Below, piece by piece: positions 40,909-52,562 of a stretch of DNA of 64,000 bases (the first letter of the stretch is position 1; each line of letters begins with the position of its first letter). The translations under genes and the position numbers were made by a program. A model generated the notes under the pieces. That model searched no databases, had not been told where the DNA came from, and saw nothing but the letters and a program-made list of their open reading frames with translations. The stretch comes from Agapetus fuscipes (taxonomy: Eukaryota; Arthropoda; Insecta; Trichoptera; Glossosomatidae): positions 11,630,170-11,694,169 of the forward strand of contig OX637361.1 in assembly GCA_951799405.1 (NCBI GenBank), written 5' to 3'.

Positions 40909-41224
40909 TAATAATAATAATATTAGGATAATTTATTTGGTGACCACTTTTTTGTGTGTCACCTCAAGAGCCCTCTGCGAGCTTGGTCGTCGTTGAATAA
41001 AGCGTCGATTCTCAATCAAGAAAGACCCAGTTGCTGTAAGGCTGGATGAACCTTTAGTGACCGGTCTTTGCTAAAGCCACGGTAAAGCTATATGATTTTT
41101 TTACCCAGCGAAAAGCATATTTGAAAATATAAATGGTATTTTTTTTTTGCTCCGCCGGGAATCGAACCCACAACTTTCCATTTACAAGTCAGAAGTGTTA
41201 ACCACTACACTACGGACCGGTCAA
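40909..41224 (-). mobile_element. SINE-A copy
   Basis: (TAA)n tail at 40,912; head at the right with TCCGCCGGGAATCGAACCC and ACTACGGACCGGTC. Confidence 0.88.
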
Positions 41225-41383
41225 ACTGTACCTATTGTTTAAGACCTCCGTCAATGCATTTTCTAGGTCTTATTTCGTTCTCGTCCGGAAAAGCGAGGTT
41301 TTCTGTCAACCTGGATATTCCATTGTCTCGAGGCTTTCAGTGAGAACCTTCTTTACTCTTAGGACAACTATAAAGGTACAAAT

Positions 41384-41613
41384 CAGGGGCGTGCATCCCA
41401 TACAGGCACATGCGCCTAATAGGTAGGCAATGTATAGTAAAAAACGCATTTAAGCTTGATATTGAGATTTAAAATTCAAAAGTTAAGTTTGATTGGAGCC
41501 ATCGTTAGCACTTTTGTCAAATTCAAATGAGTGATTTTAAAGGAATGAGAGAAAATATTTATTCTGAATTGTATTTGCCTCTATCTACTCTATGCACGCG
41601 CCTGTGATGAATG
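41384..41613 (+). mobile_element. Small TIR element, hAT-like ends
   Basis: Ends CAGGGGCGTGCAT and ATGCACGCGCCTG are inverted repeats. No matching 8-bp duplication is seen (flanks GTACAAAT and TGATGAAT), so its class is uncertain. Confidence 0.5.
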
Positions 41614-41882
41614 GTAGGAGTTGGTTGCAGGCGCGTAGTCTTCATAGAGACAAATAAACGCCGCAAAAATAAAAGAAAACTCAATATTACTATTATGAAG
41701 AAAAAAAAGCTGTTAAACAGTTGCAGCTCATCATTTTATAGTGTTTTTTTATCGTATTGTTTGTAGTGCCTACTTGTAGATGGTCAGCCTCATATCAGCC
41801 TATAAGTCAAGAAGTAAATAAAAAAATATTGAGCTAAGTGCAATAAACTATAAAAAAAACTGGCATTGAATAAATAAAAATG

Positions 41883-42150
41883 ATTCACTTTGTTACTGTT
41901 ATCCCTGTTTCAGCGTTGGCATGTGTTAAACACATTTTTTGTCGTCACTGGTCAATCATCCCCGTTTCAGGGAAAGTCAGACAGAGTAGGTAACAAGGTT
42001 TATGTTCTTTTGAGATTTGGATTTTTCTTTTGTATATACTTACACATAGGTATAGCGTGTGTAAGCCAAACTTACACGTGTCTGTAAATATGCTATTTAA
42101 TTAAGGTTTAGGTATATAAGTATATTTGCAACTTACATTATAGATTGATT
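41883..42150 (+). mobile_element. Diverged Rep-C copy with internal duplication
   Basis: TTCACTTTGTTACTGTTATC, a second CCGTTTCAGGGAAAGTC, and TTTGCAACTTACATTATAG at the end. Confidence 0.6.
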
Positions 42151-42347
42151 CTGGAAAGTTGCCTTCTTGGATCTGCTGCCGTAGTCTATTGGAGCTAGAT
42201 GTTCCGGACGTTTCACCCATGTCTGCGATAGGCTTCTTCAACGTGAAGATGATGTGATGATAAATATTGATTGTCCAAAGACATAAGTGCCTAGATGCCA
42301 GGATAAATTATTAAATTAATGGATGTCTTTAAAAACAAATTAATACA

Positions 42348-42622
42348 ATCTAATCTAATCTAATCTAATCTAAGCTGCAAAGATATATATCATTTAAGAT
42401 TTATACTAAATGCATTCCCACAAGCAGATATGTATAATTTCGCGCTAACACATGCCGCATGTGGACCTACAATATAAAAACCCAATCTCAAATGAACATA
42501 AGCCTTGCAACTCTTGCCGTCCTTCCCTGAAACAGGGGTGACATTGGCAAAGTGAACCAATTTTTATATTATGGGTGGTCAGCCGCATAACAACCTATAA
42601 GTCAAGGAACATACATGACAAA
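42348..42622 (-). mobile_element. Rep-C copy with 8-bp target duplication
   Basis: (AATCT)n AAGCTGCAAAG to AAGTCAAGGAACATACATG. ACAAATTA occurs on both sides (about 42,334 and 42,618). Confidence 0.88.
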
Positions 42623-42714
42623 TTACATTTTTTAAAATCAAAGAATAAAAATAACAATATATACATGGACATAAAAAACTAAATCATAAAACCAAATTCA
42701 CTTTAACAAACCCT

Positions 42715-42935
42715 AGCCGCCAACATCACAGATCAACCGCCATTTCTTTCTATCCTTGCATACTTCTTTCATTTCCTCCAGAGTCATAACCTTCTTCATA
42801 CAAGCTCTTCTTTTATTATGACTCTGGATATTCCATTCATTCGCAATTTCGGATATTTGGTCCATCCATACCTTTCTCGGTCTTCCTCTACCACGACATC
42901 CATCTATCCTACCAACATATACTTTCTTTCTTTCT
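42715..42935 (-). pseudogene. LINE 3' end, subfamily 2
   Basis: Antisense translation contains GRPRKVWMDQISEIANEWNI, a CMKKVMTLEEMKEV block and CKDRKKWR. Relatives: 1,600, 53,155, 57,405 and 59,945. Confidence 0.78.
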
Positions 42936-43904
42936 TACAAAACAAAGATTAACTAAATTCCTAATTTTAATTCACTATTTTAAGTTTCAATTGTATTATT
43001 TCGCCACCTTAAATATAAAACTGAATTAATACTGATTCACTGATTCTTGTCAAATCATTTGACAGAGTGTAACTACGAGAAACACACGCTGTAGAAGCAA
43101 GATGGTAGACATAGAAACCCTCATTGCACGCACACACTGACATCACAGTTCTCATCAAGATCATCATCATCATCATACTTCACGCTGAAAAAGCCCATCG
43201 TAGAAATGGGCAAAACGTCCGGAAGCTCCAGCTCCCACAGACCACGGCAACATATCCTGGAAAGCATCACTCCAGCATAATAGTAAGTGAACTAATTATA
43301 AGGAAGTACTCATGACAAACTCCTAAACTACAGGATTTTCACGCATTTTTTAGTGTTTTCTCTCGTAGAAAATTAGGAAAAAGGTGCATTGATCTGAGAA
43401 ACCGATGCTAGCTTAATATGTCACTTATTCAGTTTTACATTTAAGGTATTGCTTTGTCAATTGTCGCCTGTGTTGTACTTCGTGGAGTGTTCGTCCCTGG
43501 TACACAGGTAGGTGCGTGCATATACACGATTATTTACTCACATTACGTGCATCCACCGACATTCCGGGAATTTCCCCGCCATGCAGGTTCATTAGTCTGC
43601 CATTTTTACGCAACATTCGCAATCGCTCACCGGCATATAACGCGAGTAGCTCTCCTTATATACGCAGCGAGTACAAGCTAATTCGTCTGTGTGCAACTGC
43701 AAATGGGCGAGCAATTATCTCAACTATTATTCTTTGCGTCATTAAGATATGCACTTTTAAGTTATGGAGGTAGCTAACTAGTTGTTCAGAATCTAAGCGT
43801 TACTTAACAGTAAAGCCTTGGATGAAGGAAACTTGACAACAACCTACTCGTAAAAGACCGACTGGAGGCATTCGAGATGTGGATTTGGAGAAAAATGTCC
43901 AAGA

Positions 43905-44225
43905 CATACTGTAACTGTAACTCTGTCGCCATTCCTCTAGGGGTGGCCAGAGCCTCTGCAGAGCTGCCTCCATTTTTTCCTATCCTTATATACCTCTTTC
44001 AATTCACTCATATCCATCACCTTTTTCATGCATTTTCTTCTTTTACGCTCACTTTGTATATCCCATTCTTTCACAATCTGATCTCTTCATACTCTTCTCG
44101 GTCGTCCCTTCCCTATTTTTTCTTTGTATACATAGGTACTTTGTCAGTCTATCGTCATTCATTATTTTCACATGCCCAAACCATCTCATCACATTCTTTT
44201 GTACCTTAAATTACACATCCTCTTT
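43905..44225 (-). pseudogene. LINE 3' end, subfamily 1
   Basis: Antisense match to 23,225-23,605: GTTACAGTTACAGTATG at the left, CCCAAACCATCTCATCACAT at the right. A broken frame. Confidence 0.75.
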
Positions 44226-44304
44226 CAAATTACTTTTTTTAATTTTTTTTTACCCATTCATTCATGGGTCTACAAGAAGTCCAAGGAAGAGGTGTTGGGG
44301 GACG

Positions 44305-44512
44305 TAGAAGAGAGAAGATAGCTTATAAGTCACATTTTCAAAAGGAAAGCCAAGCTAATAGGGTACTCGATTAGACATAGCATCTTTCTTAACATCTTCG
44401 AAGGCAAAGTTTTGGGAAGACGAACAAGAGGTCACCCAAGAACTTTATACCTCAAGGATGTGAAGCGGCTCATGGATGTCGCCTCCTATTCGCATCTCAC
44501 GAGGATGGCAAC
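44305..44512 (+). pseudogene. LINE reverse-transcriptase C-terminal fragment, subfamily 4
   Basis: The frame reads RKAKLIGYSIRHSIFLNIFE, GKVLGRRTRGHPRT and LTRMATDR. This resembles the RTE-like IFEGKVxGxxxRGRPR motif. It ends at a palindrome. Confidence 0.7.
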
Positions 44513-44562
44513 AGACCGGATACGAACCAAAACCGGGTCCGGTTTCGGTTCGTATCCGGTCG
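44513..44562. repeat. 50-bp palindrome
   Basis: GACCGGATACGAACC and GGTTCGTATCCGGTC are complementary arms around an AAAACCGGGTCCGGTTTC centre. Confidence 0.85.
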
Positions 44563-45670
44563 CAAAATGTATGGGATCGCCGGAAAAACTACGCCAGATC
44601 GTGTCAAAGCTAACATACAGTTACAGTCGCGCAAATACCAAATAGACCGATAAATCACCTACTGCGCAGTTTGCTGCTAGCGTGCTTTTTACATGACGCG
44701 ACATGTAACATACACGCCCATACACAACGCAACCTCCGATCCAGCACTGCAACGGATCGTATGAAAACTGACCAAAAGGAGACGCTCCTTTGATACATAG
44801 GTATTGTAATGTTTTTGGGTTCGGAAAGTCTCTAAATTAAAACATACAGGTCTTCTTTCAGGATCTTTATTTGTACTTAATTTATTTTTACAATTTATAT
44901 TTATTTTTAACACTTTCAGTATAACTCAAATTTATTTTCCCAGTTCAGTACCTATCGCTTACATTCTTCAATCAAAGGCAACTATCTCACTGTCTTAGTG
45001 CACTCAATTTTACTCCTTATTTACTGTAGTGACAGAAGTCTCTAGGAGCTAATTTTGCCAGTAAGCTCGCGAACATTCTACCAACTTCAAGAGTACAAAA
45101 GGATCATTTTATTTCTAGATTCCTTAGGCCTATAATTATTGCTACCTACGATGTACACCTATTTTAATCTACTTTTGACATAAAACTATAATAACTATAA
45201 CTACCTACGATCTATTAATCGAACGATCTATTTATACGAACTATTAATCTACTATTTACATAACAGTATGTATATATTTTAATAAAGAATTTTGTGTGGC
45301 TGGAATGTCACAAGAAAGATTATTGTAACATTTGAATCGGCCTACTAATACGTAGTATACTTATTGAGTCGGCCTACCTTATTTACGCGGTTGCCATACC
45401 GCAGGTTTTACAACATTAGCTAATCAACCATAGGTGGCTATGATTTTGATAAATAAGAGTAAAAAATGCAGTTTGAGCTTATGAGGACATGTCGGATAGA
45501 TAAATAAATATTAATGCGAGTTATTTACGAGCTGCTGTAAGTAAGGAATTACTTACCATTTACTGGCGATTATAACTCCATTAACTAGGTGCCCACATGT
45601 ACGAGTATGGTTGTATTTATACCCTTATCGGCGTTATTCACACAGCAAAGCCATGGCTCAACCGCCCCCT
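44563..45670. other. No gene seen
   Basis: AT-rich with CTACGATCTATTAATCGAACGA-type local repeats at 45,120-45,250. Confidence 0.5.
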
Positions 45671-45676
45671 AAGAGC

Positions 45677-45841
45677 TCGTTCCCACTTGTCGGGTGTCGG
45701 ATCCGTATATTAATCGGAGGTTCCAGTGGCAACACATTTCGGGCAAAATCGGTTTCCGATAAGTGTGAATAGCTTCATGCATAATGTTCTGCCACTGGAA
45801 CCTCCGATAAATATACGGATCCGACACCCGACAAGTGGGAA
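45677..45841. mobile_element. TIR MITE-3, about 165 bp
   Basis: Inverted repeats of about 60 bases: GTTCCCACTTGTCGGGTGTC...GGAGGTTCCAGTGGCA against its complement ending ACCCGACAAGTGGGAAC. The arms differ by only 1-2 bases. Confidence 0.88.
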
Positions 45842-46017
45842 CGGGTGGGATATGATGCTCCGTGGATTAGTTGTGGATCAAGTATTTTGTAAACAGCTAT
45901 GTATTAGTATTAAATGCATAGGTAGCCTTTATAAATATTCATCACAACCAAAAAAACATACCCGTTTTAAAAATATACCTACGTATACCTACTTACTATA
46001 CGTAAATACTATAAATC

Positions 46018-46235
46018 TATAATTTAAGTTACAAAAATACATCGAAATTGAAGTCTTATATTTATGCACGCCCATAGGCAGACACGCGTAAGTTTGCGCT
46101 TACACATGATGCATGTGCGTTTACAAAAAAAAAACTTTGATGTGCATAAACCTTGTGCTCTTCCTGCCGTTCCTTGAAACGGGGTGACATTAGCAAAAGT
46201 GAACCAAGTTTGTACAGCATGGGGGTCAGCATTTT
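46018..46235 (-). mobile_element. Rep-C copy, diverged
   Basis: CTATAATTTAAGTTACAAAAA to GTACAGCATGGGGGTCAGC. Confidence 0.75.
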
Positions 46236-46625
46236 AAATGGTCCCTTCAGTAAGTATCGATTTTAGATTAATCGGAAGCGATAGCCGGTATCCTACATTG
46301 CCATGAAATTGTCCAGTGATCGAGTGACCGATCTCGGCTGTGAGGAATGGCTTGCCGGAAACACCCGAGTGGGTTTTCCGGGAATCCATTGAACAGTGGG
46401 AGCGGGCTGGTCCATTTCTTGGAAGACACTGAAGTATAGGACATGTTGGTGCTCATCTTGGCCGCTTTTTACCGTATTTTTACCTTTTCACAGTACGAAT
46501 TCTTCTCTTTGTGTCACGTTTACCGAAAATTGATAATCACATTTTCAGAACACAGTCATTTGAGAACATATGGAGTGAACGGGGCTCTCCTAGGGGCTAG
46601 GTGCGGTGCATGCAAACTGTGAAAA

Positions 46626-47043
46626 TAGTATGGCATGTGTTCGTATTGATGGTGAGTATAGTGAATGGTTTGAAGTTTTTAAGGGTGTAAGGCAAGGATG
46701 TGTGATGAGCCCATGGCTATTTAACATAGTCATGGACAAGTGTGTTTGAGATGCTAGACTTAATGATTGTGGATTGATGATAGGAGAGAGCAAAGTGAGT
46801 GTTCTACTGTATGCATATGATGCAGTTCTTGTATCTGATTCAGCAGTAGAATTGCAAACAATGCTCTCTAGATTGAACAAAGCTATGAAAGGTAATTATT
46901 TGAAGTTGAATGCAAGTAAGACGAAAGTTTTGATTTTTGAAAGAAATGAAGAAAATACGGACTATGAATTTAAAATAAATAGAATGAACGTTGATGTGGT
47001 AAATGAGTTTGTATACTTGAAAAGATGGAAGAATGACAGGTGA
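46626..47043 (+). pseudogene. LINE reverse-transcriptase palm fragment
   Basis: The frame reads FKGVRQGCVMSPWLFNIVMD, then an internal TGA at 46,747, then VSVLLYAYDAVLVSD and LKLNASKTKVLIFER. The Y-A-D-D active-site box appears as YAYDAV, so the catalytic motif is damaged. It resembles RTE-like LINE reverse transcriptase and may be the same family as the 3' ends in this window. Confidence 0.85.
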
Positions 47044-47079
47044 ACTTGAACTTGACCGTCTGCTACTGATATGTACCTT

Positions 47080-47610
47080 CCTACTAAATGTTTCATCGGT
47101 CTTATGGGGTAAATAATTGTGTAGGATTGTTATAACGTAGTCCATTCACTGGAATGGATAATATTTCCGTTAAAAACTTAAAGTGATGGAATTGAATCCA
47201 CAATCTAACCTAAAAGCTGTCTAGCTATGTTAAATTGAGGTTAATTTAAGGTTGCCGAGGTTATATTTGGGTTCTGCCGTAGCTCTTAGAATGGTTCTGT
47301 ATTTGAGCCATAGGTTTTGGTGTAGCTCTCAGAAAAGTTCTAAAACTGGGGCCCTTTTAGCACTCACGAGGTTAGTATAAGGTTAGTATAACGTTATTGA
47401 GACTATTAACACTTACGTGCAGATTTGCATACAAAGGTTCTAGAATCTTTTTATAACATTTTTAAAACCTAAAATGTTACTTGAGTACCTAATGAATGTG
47501 ACATCGGTCTTACGGGGTAAATAAGTATGTATGTAGTATTATTTAAACGTAGATGACAGTGAATGGATAATATTTCCGTTAAAAACTTAAAGTGATGGAA
47601 TTCCACAATA
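47080..47610 (+). repeat. Direct repeat pair of about 120 bp, 415 bp apart
   Basis: 47,085-47,197 and 47,490-47,603 share CATCGGTCTTAxGGGGTAAAT and GAATGGATAATATTTCCGTT AAAAACTTAAAGTGATGGAAT without a mismatch at the end. The spacer is unique and non-coding. Confidence 0.8.
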
Positions 47611-47612
47611 AA

Positions 47613-48168
47613 ACAATAATGGTGTAGAGGCCGACATTTCATACAACTAACATGTTACGTGCCATCACATCAATAGGTACCTCGAGTATAAAACTTCAAA
47701 AATATATACAGAAAGTGAAACAGCACATCTAGAGACCGTTTTAGATCCCATACATATGGCTAAGCTTAATAGTTTTATAGTGAAACGCTGGTATAACATC
47801 GTCGGCATTCTTTGCATATCAATATCGCAGGACTTGGATACTTTAAATATTTTATTATATAAGTACCTACTCGGAGCTTAAGTATTATTATTCAAGGCAG
47901 ATGTCTACACACAGACCGGACACGGAGAAATGGACAGGAAGGATAAATAGAATATCACTTGGGAATGAAACAAATGAATGCATAACTTGCGTAGGAAATA
48001 TGATAATAAATTGAGTACAAATATTTAACATTGTTCACTTATGCTTTCCGGGTCTTGGGAATTGAAACGCTAATGCTTTGACAGTTATTTATTTGAGTCT
48101 TCTTTTTCTTTTCTCACAGATCACTGTATTGTAGTTTTTAAATCGAGTTCAAGTTTTTTGAGTGAAAT
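47613..48168. other. No gene seen
   Basis: AT-rich unique sequence. Confidence 0.5.
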
Positions 48169-48169
48169 T

Positions 48170-48350
48170 TGTAAAGGTATTGGATATACATTTTTCAATG
48201 TGAATGTGAAGGAGCGAAATGTATGAAAAAAGTGATGGATATGAATGAACAAAGAGAAGTGTGTGAAGATAGGAATAAGTGCAGGAGATTCTGCAGAGGT
48301 TTTGACCACCTCTAGTGGAACAGTGACAGCTTTACGGTTACAGTTTGCAA
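48170..48350 (+). pseudogene. LINE 3' end, subfamily 1, diverged
   Basis: TGTATGAAAAAAGTGATGGA, GTGTGTGAAGATAGGAATAA, TTCTGCAGAGGTTTTGACCA match the subfamily 1 tail. Confidence 0.65.
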
Positions 48351-49208
48351 TTTTGTAAATCTATTTACGCTCGATTAATTTATTTCTTTTGATGATTTTT
48401 AATTTCCTTGTAGCTTTCCCCGTGTGGACATATAGGATCCATCTATGTTATTCACACACAGCTAATCTATGGCTCAACTGCCACCTAAAGTGAATTTTCC
48501 ATACAAAAAAGCTATGATTCATAAATCAGCTATGCGGATCAAATGTGTTGATGGGTATATTTTCAGGAGGATTCTTTAGACGTTAATCAGCTATGTGTTA
48601 TGCAATTCAGTGAGAGCATCGTTAAAAGAAGTAGAAGGAATGTTTGACAAGATATATGACTTGGTATTGTGTAAAAAGTAAAACTTCTTCTAATTTTGCA
48701 ACTTAGATTTAATCATACCTAACATTCATACATGCGGTAAAATTTCATATGAAGTATGTAAGTACGATTAGCCAGTTACTTGGCTTTGATCATATTTCTC
48801 TCACCTACTTACCGCAGAGCGTTTCCGACTGTTTTGATTTCCTTCCCGCCAAAGAAAATGCAAATTTGTTTCCAGAAAATATAGTGTACCGGTCACCAAA
48901 CGCAGCTTTGGAACTTTCTAAAGAAGTGTAGCACCTAGCCCAAGAAGGGGCGATCATCCCATCGAGGCAAATGAACCACACTCTTAGGCCCGGTATTTTC
49001 AACGTTAGGAAATATTATGTGACTTTAAAGTGATGAAAAAAACTACCCACACGATTGACAAATACTGAGCCTTAGGTACGGCATTTTCGAGTATAGTCAA
49101 GTTATAATACACTTTTAGTTATCTAATCATTAGTTATCTAATGTTCCTTGACTTATAGGTTGGTATGCGGCTGATCACCCATGCTGTAAAAATTATTGTA
49201 AAGATTAG
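48351..49208. other. No recognised gene
   Basis: A 60-codon frame at 48,749-48,931 has no domain I know. GGCTCAAC...CCACCTAA near 48,470 resembles 45,655, so some repeat material is present. Confidence 0.4.
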
Positions 49209-49765
49209 AATCTAATCTAATCTAAGTTGCAAAAAATTGTTACATTGGCGCTGTCCATATATTACGTCATTCGCATTAAGGGGGGGGGGGGGAGTCTGGT
49301 CTGCGGATGATGGCAAATGATGTACGAGTAGGTACCAAAAGTGACGTCGTTCTTGTAAATACCAATTTCTACAAAATATACAAAATATTATGTCAGTAAT
49401 ATAACATTATTAATTATTAAGCTCATCCATTATTACAGCAAGAGGGGGGGCATATTATCTAATGACTATAGGATGATTGTAAGGGGGGGGGGGGGCGAAA
49501 ATCGGCCAAAATCGATGACGTAATTTATGGACGGCCCCATTGGGGATTCACATTATATGCATTCTCACAAGCAGACACGTACAAGTTAGCGCTGCGCATG
49601 CCGCATGTGAACCTACAACATAAAAACCAAATCTCAAATGGGCATACACCCTGCAACTCCTGCCGACCTTCGTTGAATCAGGAGTGACATTGGCAAAGTG
49701 AACCATTTTCTGCAGCATGGGTGGTCAGCCGCATACCAACCTATATGTCAAGGAACATACACAAG
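49209..49765 (-). mobile_element. Rep-C copy split by MITE-1
   Basis: TAATCTAAGTTGCAAAAAAT up to ACATT at 49,246; resumes ATTGGGGATTCACATT at 49,539 and ends CCTATATGTCAAGGAACATA. Confidence 0.9.
49247..49538 (+). mobile_element. MITE-1 copy 2, nested in Rep-C with 3-bp target duplication
   Basis: GGCGCTGTCCATATATTACG to ATTTATGGACGGCCCC. ATT is duplicated (49244-49246, 49539-49541); removing the insert restores TTACATTGGGGATTCAC, as in other Rep-C copies. Confidence 0.93.
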
Positions 49766-50062
49766 AAATTACATTAAATTTTCAATATTTAAATCAACGA
49801 ATTTCGCCAGTAAATATTAGTTAGTTAACTAAACAATTTTCAAGATGGCGTCGTCTTCACTGACAGCATGTTTTTGTTTTTATGTAGGTAAGGAATAAGG
49901 ATACATCAAAATTGCCGACAGCTGAATTTATTTTGTGTGGTTTTCTAGCTTAATGAAGGTTAGGCATATGATTTTTTTGAACAGTTATTTGCTTAAATGG
50001 TTTCAAAGCTTGCTTTCGAATGGCATTGTAATCACATTTAAGATTCTAGATTTTGATGCATA

Positions 50063-50262
50063 AACCGGCAAGGTTTACCCAGCCTTCACAAGAAATGAGT
50101 ACCAACTCTCTCAGGAGCTGGGAAACCCACATTTCAACTGAAGTGGTTGGCGCAGGCAGGCCCCCTTACCTGCAAAAATAAATATGTTCAACTCGCCCAT
50201 GCGATCCCTTCGGGGATAACGCGGAAAAAAAATACACTATATGTGTAGCTTAGTTGCGTTTT
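50063..50262 (+). mobile_element. SINE-B 3' part
   Basis: ACCGGCAAGGTTTACCCAGC to TGTGTAGCTTAGTTGCG; head missing. Confidence 0.8.
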
Positions 50263-50791
50263 TTCTATACATTGTGAGCGTGAACGCGATAATGCCAAAG
50301 GTGTTTTCAATATTTTTAAAATCAGTTTTGATACATATCTTTGCAGCTTAGATTTAGATTGGATTTAGATTTAGTTTTCAGTTTTCATAAGACGCATTGG
50401 ACCAGTACATATACAAACATTGTGAAATTACTTCTGTTGAACATAAGACAAACAAGCACCAAGAGGACGTTATGTCTCCGTTCTTAGATTCGATACACTT
50501 TGCAGTCACAATTTAAATAAAAGACTAACTGGCATTCACCAGCTCAGCTATGCAGACCGAGTATTTCATTGTGGGCTTTAATGACTACCAACTTACGGAC
50601 AAAATAATTTAAAAAACTGGTCAGTGGACACTACTCTAGATTTAAAAATGTTTATTTCTAGTCTTTATGGTCGACTGGGTCGTAGGGCGTTCACGTTTTA
50701 GCAGAATGATTGAGTTCTGATCCGAGTTTGACGGACATTTCCCGTTTCGTGGTTCCCTTTTAGCCTAGGTGAGAAATTTCAACATATCTAG

Positions 50792-51272
50792 ACCGGTCCG
50801 TAGACTAGTGGTAACACTTCGGACTCGTAAATGAAAGGTTGTGGGTTCGAATCCCTCGGAGCACAAAAAATATACCATTTATATACATATTTTTAAATTT
50901 GCTCTTCGCTGGGTTGAGAAATTGATAAACCTTTACCAAACACCGGCCATCAAAAGGTCTATCCAGCCTAACAGCAACTGAGTCTTGCTTGAGAATTGGC
51001 GCTTTGTAGCGACGACGACCAAGCTCGTAAAAAGGTCGATAGCACAATTGGTAGAATGCTTGCATTCCATGCCGATGGCAAGGGTTCGATCTCAGGTTTA
51101 CTCAGCCTTTACAAGAAATGAGAACCAGCCCCCCACTCGTGGTTGGTGTAAGGCCGGCCCCCTTACCCGTAAAAATAAATAGGTACCGAATCACCACATG
51201 CGGACCCCTTCGGGGATAACGCAGGCAAGAAGTTACACTATATGTGTAGTTTAGTTGCGTTGCGTAATAATA
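50792..51272 (+). mobile_element. Composite SINE-A/SINE-B dimer, copy 2
   Basis: SINE-A head GACCGGTCCGTAGACTAGTG; junction CCAAGCTCGTAAAAAGGTCG; SINE-B head GATAGCACAATTGGTAGAAT; end AGTTTAGTTGCGTTGCG. Same junction as 32,454-32,475. Confidence 0.9.
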
Positions 51273-51709
51273 CGATAAAATTTGAACAGGAAATATGATG
51301 TATCTACATCAGCTGACTTACATATATGCAACAAAATTTTTGATTTGAAAGGGAGAACTCTCACTTAATTTTGATTTTTGTCTGATTGAAGTTTGGTCCA
51401 ACAAGCTCTATCGATGAAATCAGTTATAAACTGGACTTTGAGTGAAGTGGATCGATGCAATTTGGTGGAATACATCCAAGTTTATTACGGATGTAAATAA
51501 ATTCATATTGTGAACTAAATATTAAAGGGTGGAGTGGATGTAAAGGCTGGAGAGAGTGGAAGGGGTGCAACTGCTGGCCCTCGAACGGTTTAATTTCCAG
51601 TGAATATTGGATGAGCAATGCGCTCTTCATTTTGCTAGAATCATGCTCAGATCATCCGCGAGTCAATATGCTAGTTCATAATATGAAAAGCTAATAATGA
51701 TCATTTGAC

Positions 51710-52025
51710 CGATCCGTAGTCCAGTGGCAACACTTTAGACTCGTAAATGGAAGGTTGTGGGTTGGAATCCCGGCGGAGCACAAAAAAATACCATTTATAT
51801 TTTCAAGTTTGCTCTTCACTGGGTTGAAAAATTCATTAAAGCATTACCAAAGACCGGTCACTAAAGGTCCATCGAGTCTTACAGCAACTGGGTCTTGCTT
51901 GAGTATTGGAGCTTTGTAGCGACGACCAGGCTCGTAAACACTTCTGCGATACTACAAAAAAGTGTCATAGACCCCTTATGTCTCTGAAATCTAGGAAGTC
52001 TCTCGCATAGGATTTCTTAGAAAAA
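51710..52025 (+). mobile_element. SINE-A copy (hairpin-tail variant)
   Basis: GACCGATCCGTAGTCCAGTG to GGAAGTCTCTCGCATAGG. Confidence 0.88.
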
Positions 52026-52149
52026 AAAGATAATATTATATACATACCTACATGGTGAGCAAAGTTTTTGTGTGAACCATTCTTCAAAAGCCCTCTGTGA
52101 ACTTAGTCGTCGCTACAGCATACGATTATCATTGAAACTTCGTTGAGTA

Positions 52150-52215
52150 CAAAATAAAATAAGACCCACACCTCAAATGAACATAAACCCTGCAACTCTT
52201 ACCGATTTTCCCAAG
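52150..52215 (-). mobile_element. Rep-C internal fragment
   Basis: CCTCAAATGAACATAAACCC, TGCAACTCTTACCGATTTTC. Confidence 0.65.
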
Positions 52216-52271
52216 GGTGGGGGGTCACCGCCTTAGATAGGTACAACCTGTAGGTCTAATGCGCATACAAA

Positions 52272-52555
52272 GGGGCCGTCCATAAATTACGTCATCGATT
52301 TTGGCCGATTTTTGACCCCCCCCCCCCCCCCCTACAATCATCCTATAGTCATTATCTAATGACCCCCCCTCCCCCTCTTGCTGTAATAATGGATGAGCTT
52401 AATAATTAATAATGTTATATTACTTACATAATATTTTGAATATTTTGTAGAAATTGGTAGCACTTTTGGTACTCGTAGGTACATCATTTGCCATCATCCG
52501 CAGACCAGACTCCCCCCCCCCCTAAATGCGAATGACGTAATATATGGACAGCCCC
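52272..52555 (-). mobile_element. MITE-1 copy 3, inverted
   Basis: GGGGCCGTCCATAAATTACG to ATATATGGACAGCCCC, with C-runs inside both ends. No matching 3-bp flank is seen here. Confidence 0.88.
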
Positions 52556-52562
52556 TGCTCCT

